From assembly GCA_039961715.1 (NCBI GenBank), contig JABRVW010000147.1, forward strand, positions 1-11,612: 11,612 nt of DNA. The letters are read 5' to 3'. Each line of letters opens with the position of its first letter. The stretch's first letter is position 1. Below are positions 6,409-11,612 of this stretch, piece after piece. The notes under the pieces were generated by a model. That model saw only the letters and a list, made by a program, of their open reading frames with translations. It was not told where the DNA came from and made no database searches. Both the position numbers and the translations under genes were made by a program. The DNA comes from JACQPU01 sp039961715. GTDB taxonomy: Bacteria > Bacteroidota > Ignavibacteria > UBA10030.

Positions 6409-7568
6409 AGATTGCATACCTGGATACGGTTGGCGGGATCAGCGGAGACATGACGCTCGGCGCGTTCGTTGGTGCCGGCATGCCTTTCGATGAGCTCGTC
6501 AAGCGGCTCGGAGGATTGCGCCTCAAGGGCTTTGAACTGACAGCTTCACACGTCGAACGCAGTGGCATCGTTGCGACAAAGATCGACGTCATCGTTACGG
6601 AAGACCAGCATCATCACCGGCATTTGAAAGACATCCGCGCAATCATCGGGGAAAGCGACCTCCCGGAATCCGTCGGCACAAAATCCATTGCCATCTTTGA
6701 AGTGCTCGCGGAGGCGGAGGCGCATGTGCACAAATCCACGCCCGAGAAGGTCCACTTCCATGAAGTGGGCGCCGTCGATTCCATCGTGGACATCGTCGGC
6801 ACGGCGATCTGTCTCGATCACTTCGGCATTCAGGAGGTGTACTCGTCACCGGTGAAGCTTGGGAGCGGCGGATTCATCGACACCCAGCACGGCAGAATGC
6901 CGATCCCGACACCGGCAACGGTCGAGATCCTGAAGAATTATCCCACCGTGCTGACGGACATCAGGTCGGAACTGACGACTCCCACCGGCGCTGCGATCAT
7001 CAGGACACTTTCGAAGGGGACACTGGCCATGGAGAGGCTCAGGGTTTCCTCCATCGGCTATGGTGCCGGTACGCGCGAGATCCCGGAAGTCCCGAATCTT
7101 CTTCGCGTGATGATCGGCGAACTCGAGCCAGGATATGGAACAGACGAGCTGGTGACCGTGGAGACAAACATTGACGACATGAATCCGGAGATCTATCCGT
7201 ATGTCATCGAGCGATTGTTGGAAGCCGGCGCCCATGATGCCTTCGTCATCCCGGTCCTCATGAAGAAAGGCCGCCCGGGTGCGCTGCTTTCTGTGTTGAC
7301 CGAACGCGGAAAGCTTGATGCCGTGCTTCAGATTCTTTTCCGCGAGACCACGACGCTGGGGGTCAGGATCCAACCCGTGGAACGAAGAAAAATCAGCCGT
7401 TCAACGAGAACCGTTTCGACGTCGTTTGGGATGGTGAAGGTGAAGGTGATTCAGCGTGAGTCCGGTGAAATCCTTGTTCCGGAGTTTGAGGAGTGCAAGA
7501 GGATCGCACGGGAAAAGGGACTTCCGTTGATCGAGGTGTATAAGAAGATTGAAAGGGAGGTTGGTTGA
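6405..7568 (+). CDS. larC: Nickel insertion protein LarC (pyridinium bis-thiocarboxylate nickel chelatase)
   Basis: LarC uses CTP to insert nickel into the organic precursor of the nickel-pincer nucleotide, the cofactor of lactate racemase LarA and related enzymes. The 387-residue product begins with the typical YLDTVGGISGDMTLGA (5-20). It then has the His cluster HHHRHLKDI (69-77), KVHFHEVGAVDSIVDIVG (115-132), TPTGAA (192-197), ETNIDDMNPE (253-262), MKKGRPG (286-292) and RETTTLGVR (313-321). In Lactiplantibacillus plantarum the gene is split into larC1 and larC2, joined by programmed frameshifting; here one uninterrupted frame covers both halves. The ATG at 6405 overlaps the waaA stop and there is no Shine-Dalgarno, so translation is probably coupled; longer in-frame starts inside waaA are not credible. 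No larA, larB or larE is present in the window. Confidence 0.95.
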   Translation: MKIAYLDTVGGISGDMTLGAFVGAGMPFDELVKRLGGLRLKGFELTASHVERSGIVATKIDVIVTEDQHHHRHLKDIRAIIGESDLPESVGTKSIAIFEVLAEAEAHVHKSTPEKVHFHEVGAVDSIVDIVGTAICLDHFGIQEVYSSPVKLGSGGFIDTQHGRMPIPTPATVEILKNYPTVLTDIRSELTTPTGAAIIRTLSKGTLAMERLRVSSIGYGAGTREIPEVPNLLRVMIGELEPGYGTDELVTVETNIDDMNPEIYPYVIERLLEAGAHDAFVIPVLMKKGRPGALLSVLTERGKLDAVLQILFRETTTLGVRIQPVERRKISRSTRTVSTSFGMVKVKVIQRESGEILVPEFEECKRIAREKGLPLIEVYKKIEREVG

Positions 7569-7577
7569 TAGTGACTC

Positions 7578-7656
7578 GAGACGGCGTCTCCCCCGGCATC
7601 TGAGACAGGGCAGCGATCCCACCCGCCACTACATGAGACGGGACAACGTCCCGTCT
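7578..7656. repeat. Cluster of GAGAC-type palindromes between larC and priA
   Basis: The 93-bp gap holds three related motifs. They are GAGACG-g-CGTCTC (7578-7590, perfect palindrome), TGAGACAGGG (7601-7610, with a poor partner CCC at 7618-7620), and TGAGACGGGAC starting at 7634. In the last, AGACGGGAC (7636-7644) pairs perfectly with GTCCCGTCT (7648-7656) over a 3-nt loop. The last hairpin is followed by only three T and ends 6 nt before the first priA start, so it is a weak terminator at best. The form recalls the short GTAGAGACG...CGTCTCTAC palindromes scattered through many bacterial genomes, which suggests a decayed dispersed repeat. That link is from memory. Confidence 0.6.
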
Positions 7657-7661
7657 TTACG

Positions 7662-10187
7662 GTGAAGTCCTCTGTGATCCCCACGCTTGCCGATATCGCC
7701 CTTCCTGTTCCCGTCGACCGGCTCTTCACGTACCGCGTTCCTCCTGAACTGGCACCTGTAATTTCTGTTGGTAAGCGCGCCCTTGTGCCTTTTGGGGCCA
7801 AGATCCTCACCGGTGTCGTGGTAGGATTGCCGGAATCGACCATCGTCAAAGCGCTGAAAGCGGTCAAAGACGTTCCCGACGACATCCCGACGTTTTCCGA
7901 TGAACTGTTGAAGGTCACCCGGTGGATTGCGGAATACTACGGAGTTCCGTGGGGCGAAGTTCTCCGCGCGGCAACGCCGCAGGGATTTGCTTACGAAAGC
8001 AAGCGCAGGGTTTCATTGCTGGTGAATGCGGAGGATGTGCTCGGGACTCTCCAGCGCGCGCCGAAACAGCAGAGGATCATTCGCTCCCTTGCCGAAGGTC
8101 CGCAGTCCGTCTCCGCTTTGCAGAGATCCCTGAAGACACCGGGGATTTATTCTGAACTCCGCGAACTTGAGCGGCGCGGGCTGATCCGCATGGAAGAACG
8201 GATCCCCGAACCAAGGGTAAAACCGAAGCTGGAGACCTTCGTACGGCTTGCTCCCACGTACCGGGGCATCCTGGACCTGCTTCCGCGTGGCTTGACGGGC
8301 AAGCAGAAGAGGGTGCTTGAGGGCCTTGAGGCTGCAAACGGTGAAGCGCGTGCATCGGAGCTGTTGAACCGGGCCGGGGCGGCTTTATCGACGCTGAAAA
8401 CGCTCGCCAGCAAGGGACTGCTCGAGCTGGACAAAAGGGAGGTCATCCGCCGGGGGGAAGAGAGTGAAGCCGGTCCGGCCAAACACGTTGAGCTGAATGC
8501 GGCCCAGCGCACTGCACTGGAGGCGGTCGTGAACGCCACAGACACGGGAACATTTGTGGCGTTCCTTTTGCACGGGGTGACCGGCAGCGGGAAGACCGAG
8601 GTGTACATTGAGGCGATCCGGCACGTCCTCGCCCACGGCAAGACCGCCATGGTCCTTGTTCCGGAGATCTCGCTCACGCCGCAGACCGTGCGCCGGTTTC
8701 GTTCGCACTTTGGCGATCGGGTCGCAGTGATGCACAGCCAGATGTCCCTTGGGGAACGGTTTGATGCATGGCGGATGGCGCGCGATGGCAGGGTGTCGAT
8801 CGTCATTGGTCCTCGCTCGGCCGTGTTTGCTCCTCTGGCGAACCTCGGTCTCGTCGTTGTGGATGAGGAGCATGAATCGTCGTACAAGCAGTTTGATGCC
8901 GCCCCCCGCTACAACGCCCGGGATGTGGCCGTGTACCGGGCCTCGCTGGCAAACGCCGTCGTCATTCTAGGTTCGGCAACGCCTTCGGTGGAGAGTTACC
9001 ACAATACGGAAGCAGGAAAATATCGCCTTCTCGAACTCCCGGAACGCGTCGATCAGGCGACACTGCCCCGAATCGAGATCGTGGACATGACCAGGGAACG
9101 AAAGGAGGTGCTGGCCGGGATCCGCAAGGAGCTTCGGGAGAAAGGCGGGGAGTGGCCGAAACGCATGCCGCAGTCGTCGATCTCAAGGTTGCTGGAACAG
9201 CAGATCACTCTCCGGCTTCAGAAGCAGGAGGGCGTGATTCTTCTGCAGAACAGAAGGGGCTTTGCCCATGTGGTCGAGTGCTTTGAATGCGGCCATGTCG
9301 AGCGCTGTAAGAATTGCGACGTCACACTGACATTTCACAGCGTCAAGAAGCATCTGCGCTGTCATTATTGCGGAGCCGTAACCAAGCCGCCCGTCACCTG
9401 TCCGTCCTGTGGCGGAGTGGATCTCCGATACCACGCGTTTGGCACGCAACAGGTACACGAAGAGTTGAAGCAGAAATTTCCGGATGCGAGGATCCTGCGC
9501 ATGGATCTGGACACGACCACGAAGAAAGGGTCGCATTCGAAGATCCTGGAGCAGTTCGGTGCGCGGCAGGCGGACATCTTGCTGGGCACGCAGATGGTCG
9601 CCAAGGGGCTGGATTTTCCGCACGTCACGCTTGTCGGCGTCATTTCCGCCGACACGCAGATGTTGTTACCCGACTTTCGATCGGCGGAACGCACGTTTCA
9701 GTTGCTGACGCAGGTTGCGGGAAGAGCGGGACGAAGCAATCTTGCGGGAGAAGTTGTGATCCAGACGATGCAGGCAGGGCATTACAGTCTGAAGCATGTT
9801 CTTACGCATGATTACAAGGGATTCTATAAAGAAGAGATGGCTTACAGGAAGGAACTGGAGTATCCGCCGTTTTCGAGGATTGTGCTTGTGGAATTCAGTG
9901 GAAAGGTAGAGGGAGAGGTTCAGGCGGCAGCGCAGAAATTTGGTCAGATATTAAAGAAGGAGGGGGTGGAAAGAATCTCGCGTCTTCTTGGTCCTGCGGA
10001 CGCGGCGATTCCGAAGGTGAGGAACAGGTTTCGGAAGTTTGTATTGTTGAAGAATTCGAAAGCGAACGATCCGAGTGCCAGGCACCTCCATCAGCTCCTT
10101 GCGCGTGCAAGGGATAGGGTTGAGCCAGAACTGAAGAGAAAGAAGGTAATGGTAACGGTGGATGTGGATCCGCAAGGCGTGATGTAA
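7662..10187 (+). CDS. priA: Primosomal protein N' (replication restart helicase PriA)
   Basis: PriA recognises stalled forks and D-loops and reloads the replicative helicase. At 841 residues it is longer than E. coli PriA (732). The N-terminal DNA-binding domain (DIALPVPVDRLFTY, 11-24) comes first, then a winged-helix linker. Walker A is GVTGSGKT (305-312, K311) and the DEEH box is at 401-404. The zinc region has eight Cys in four CxxC pairs (540/543, 549/552, 567/570, 580/583). Helicase motifs GTQMVAKGLDFP and QVAGRAGRSN follow, then the C-terminal domain, so all key residues are present. Between DEEH and the zinc region, a stretch of about 25 residues after VDMTRERKEV looks longer than usual. 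The start is uncertain: GTG at 7662 lies just after a hairpin with no ribosome binding site, whereas GTG at 7674 has GGTGA at 7661-7665 with 8-nt spacing (837 residues). It follows larC by 93 bp and converges on hpnE. Confidence 0.97.
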   Translation: MKSSVIPTLADIALPVPVDRLFTYRVPPELAPVISVGKRALVPFGAKILTGVVVGLPESTIVKALKAVKDVPDDIPTFSDELLKVTRWIAEYYGVPWGEVLRAATPQGFAYESKRRVSLLVNAEDVLGTLQRAPKQQRIIRSLAEGPQSVSALQRSLKTPGIYSELRELERRGLIRMEERIPEPRVKPKLETFVRLAPTYRGILDLLPRGLTGKQKRVLEGLEAANGEARASELLNRAGAALSTLKTLASKGLLELDKREVIRRGEESEAGPAKHVELNAAQRTALEAVVNATDTGTFVAFLLHGVTGSGKTEVYIEAIRHVLAHGKTAMVLVPEISLTPQTVRRFRSHFGDRVAVMHSQMSLGERFDAWRMARDGRVSIVIGPRSAVFAPLANLGLVVVDEEHESSYKQFDAAPRYNARDVAVYRASLANAVVILGSATPSVESYHNTEAGKYRLLELPERVDQATLPRIEIVDMTRERKEVLAGIRKELREKGGEWPKRMPQSSISRLLEQQITLRLQKQEGVILLQNRRGFAHVVECFECGHVERCKNCDVTLTFHSVKKHLRCHYCGAVTKPPVTCPSCGGVDLRYHAFGTQQVHEELKQKFPDARILRMDLDTTTKKGSHSKILEQFGARQADILLGTQMVAKGLDFPHVTLVGVISADTQMLLPDFRSAERTFQLLTQVAGRAGRSNLAGEVVIQTMQAGHYSLKHVLTHDYKGFYKEEMAYRKELEYPPFSRIVLVEFSGKVEGEVQAAAQKFGQILKKEGVERISRLLGPADAAIPKVRNRFRKFVLLKNSKANDPSARHLHQLLARARDRVEPELKRKKVMVTVDVDPQGVM

Positions 10188-10205
10188 GAGGAAACAACGT
10201 CAGGA

Positions 10206-10224
10206 CGAATCAACGAATCAACGA
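10206..10224. repeat. Short tandem repeat across the hpnE stop codon
   Basis: CGAATCAA occurs twice in direct succession (10206-10213 and 10214-10221) and a third copy begins (CGA, 10222-10224). The hpnE stop (10210-10212) lies in the first unit and the last residues are encoded by the second. Replication slippage here could extend or shorten the C-terminus. Confidence 0.5.
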
Positions 10225-11556
10225 CAGACGGGTCAACGCTGCCTCTGCTGCTCTCCTCCCGCTCATCACCGCCCCCTCGATCGTTGCGGGGAAGCCCGTG
10301 TCGGTCCAATCGCCTGCCAGGAACAGATTCGGGATGCCTGAGTTCGTCCCCGGCCTCAACCGAAGCACCTCCGGTGCCGGTGAAAACGTGGCGCGTTTTT
10401 CCTTGATGACCAGCGAATGGATCAACTTCGCTCCCCGCGAAGCAGGGAGCAGATCGGCAAGCTCCTTCTGCGCCAGACGCACAAGCCGGTCCTTGGGAAG
10501 ATCCACGATCTTCGCGGCGGCACTGATGACGAGAGACAAGTACTGGTCCTTCCTCTGAATCCCCAGCAAGGCGGATTTGTTGAAAATCCACTGGATGGTG
10601 GAATCAAGGACTGCGACAAAGGGCCGATCGATCACCTCCTTGTCAAACCACAAATGAAGCGTGATGATGGGCGATGAGCGAAACCGGGAAAGGCGAGACG
10701 ATTCACCGAACCAGCGAGCCAGCGAAACGACGAGCGGCTGAAGTGCATGGTAGGGGATCGTGCTGATGTAGCACGTCGCCTTCTCGCGTTTTCGATTACA
10801 CACGACTCCCGTCACCCCATCCTCTCCCCCTTCGATCCCCTCGACCTCCACTCCTCTTTTGATGACCACCCCTTTTTGCTTCAGGTACTCTTCGGCGGGA
10901 TGGACCAGGAGTTCGCTGAGCCCCACGCGCGGGACGAGGAGCGAAGCGTTCAGACGATTCCCCAGGAAGGCCGTCTTCAGCACTCTATAAAAGAGCAGTG
11001 CCGACACCTTGCTGGTTTCATCGTTGAGAGACCCGACCGCAATGACATCCCAGAGATATTTCCGGTTCTCCTCCGGCTGGCCGCAACGCTTCAGCCACTC
11101 ATCGACAGTGAGAGGCGCGAGTTCTGCCTCCTTCGTTGCTGACGAAGCGAGGAGTTCCACACCAAGACGCAGGAGTCTCAGCCGGTTGGCAGGCGTGAGT
11201 GTTCCAAGGCGAAGCAATCCGGACAGGACGTGCAGAGGGGCGGGAAGCGGAAGACACCGCAGCGCAGCGTTCCCCTTCTTTGCATGAATGAAATCGATGC
11301 GGAGGGTCTTTTGCAACTCCGCCAAATGCGATGCGCCGATGATATCCAGATACCGTCGTGTCTCGTGATAGCATCCCATGAGCAAATGCTGGCCATTATC
11401 CACGGAGTCGCCCATCTTCTTGTCGCGGAACGAGTATGTCCGTCCACCAAGGTGCGGGCGTTGCTCAAGCAGAAGGACGGAAGCCCCGCGGGAGGAGAGT
11501 TCGACGGCGGCGGAGAGTCCTGCGAGACCGCCTCCTATGACGATGACGTCGTACAT
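10210..11556 (-). CDS. hpnE: Hydroxysqualene dehydroxylase (FAD-dependent, HpnE family)
   Basis: In the HpnC-HpnD-HpnE route, HpnE reduces hydroxysqualene to squalene, the precursor of hopanoids and other triterpenes. The 448-residue protein starts with an FAD-binding Rossmann motif (IVIGGGLAGLSAAVEL, 5-20) followed by LLEQRPHLGGRTYSF (29-43). It ends with the family's typical FAD-contact segment LFLAGDWTDTGFPATIEGAV (411-430). Length and both ends fit HpnE; a related carotenoid-type amine oxidoreductase is less likely. Start ATG 11556 is fixed by the Rossmann fold directly after it, although no Shine-Dalgarno is visible. hpnC and hpnD, often adjacent and usually upstream, would lie beyond the right edge. 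The gene converges on priA, stop to stop with 22 bp between and no terminator. Confidence 0.9.
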   Translation of the reverse strand: MYDVIVIGGGLAGLSAAVELSSRGASVLLLEQRPHLGGRTYSFRDKKMGDSVDNGQHLLMGCYHETRRYLDIIGASHLAELQKTLRIDFIHAKKGNAALRCLPLPAPLHVLSGLLRLGTLTPANRLRLLRLGVELLASSATKEAELAPLTVDEWLKRCGQPEENRKYLWDVIAVGSLNDETSKVSALLFYRVLKTAFLGNRLNASLLVPRVGLSELLVHPAEEYLKQKGVVIKRGVEVEGIEGGEDGVTGVVCNRKREKATCYISTIPYHALQPLVVSLARWFGESSRLSRFRSSPIITLHLWFDKEVIDRPFVAVLDSTIQWIFNKSALLGIQRKDQYLSLVISAAAKIVDLPKDRLVRLAQKELADLLPASRGAKLIHSLVIKEKRATFSPAPEVLRLRPGTNSGIPNLFLAGDWTDTGFPATIEGAVMSGRRAAEAALTRLSLIR

Positions 11557-11570
11557 GAGAGCGGAAATCG

Positions 11571-11612
11571 GAGATCAGGGGTCAAGAGTCAGAAGTTCAG
11601 AGGTCAGAGGTC
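11571..11612. repeat. Degenerate 7-bp tandem repeat (GAGGTCA) at the window edge
   Basis: Six head-to-tail units follow a GAGGTCA consensus: GAGATCA, GGGGTCA, AGAGTCA, GAAGTTCA (one extra base), GAGGTCA and GAGGTC, the last cut by the window end. The array sits immediately upstream of hpnE (ATG at 11556), so it is in or near its promoter and leader. Its full length is unknown. Confidence 0.75.

Noticed and set aside
5299..6417. Minus-strand open frame of 372 codons
   Set aside because: It lies wholly opposite waaA, which has all the family motifs. Its composition is that of a codon-bias shadow and no family is recognisable.
7636..7658. Intrinsic terminator between larC and priA
   Set aside because: The hairpin is strong but is followed by only three T and then the priA start. 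A repeat or leader structure fits better.
11571..11612. CRISPR array
   Set aside because: Units are 7 bp, contiguous and degenerate, with no spacers.

Overview
The window looks like a piece of a Gram-negative bacterial chromosome of moderately high G+C. It begins inside a 16S rRNA gene and otherwise carries mostly housekeeping and envelope genes. The lineage can only be inferred. WaaA and PriA read like the versions found in the Bacteroidota/Chlorobiota/Ignavibacteria (FCB) group. Against core Bacteroidota, several promoters have a textbook sigma-70 shape (TTGACT or TTGACA, 17 bp, TATAAT-like) and two genes have strong Shine-Dalgarno sequences. An uncultured FCB-type bacterium is the best guess; the 16S 5' part would settle it. 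No phage, transposase, CRISPR array, toxin pair or tRNA was seen.

Left end (1-810, minus strand): the first ~406 nt of 16S rRNA, a ~220 nt leader with a boxB-like hairpin followed by a boxA antitermination element, and a strong extended -10 promoter at 637-665. A likely terminator (760-803) separates this from the next gene.

797-3178: a minus-strand gene for a highly charged helical protein ending in a duplicated 47-residue module, with its own promoter. Divergent from it is a GTG-started YIP1-type membrane protein. That gene converges, with overlapping stop codons, on a small two-helix membrane protein.

2679-4984: the small membrane protein is the distal gene of a two-gene unit whose first gene is a soluble sensor histidine kinase (cyclic-nucleotide-binding domain, GAF, HisKA, HATPase). 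A near-consensus promoter at 4956-4984 fixes the kinase start. No response regulator is in the window.

5116-10187 (plus strand): waaA (Kdo transfer to lipid A), larC (nickel insertion into the lactate racemase cofactor; its start overlaps the waaA stop), then priA (replication restart helicase) after a short gap rich in GAGAC palindromes. Apart from the waaA-larC coupling, these genes share no pathway.

10210-11612 (minus strand): hpnE (hydroxysqualene dehydroxylase; squalene/hopanoid route), convergent with priA. Upstream of it is a degenerate 7-bp tandem repeat running off the window edge.

The parts worth a second look are the charged-helix protein with the duplicated C-terminal module, the kinase/two-helix protein pair, and the intergenic repeats. 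I saw no clearly new multi-gene system.
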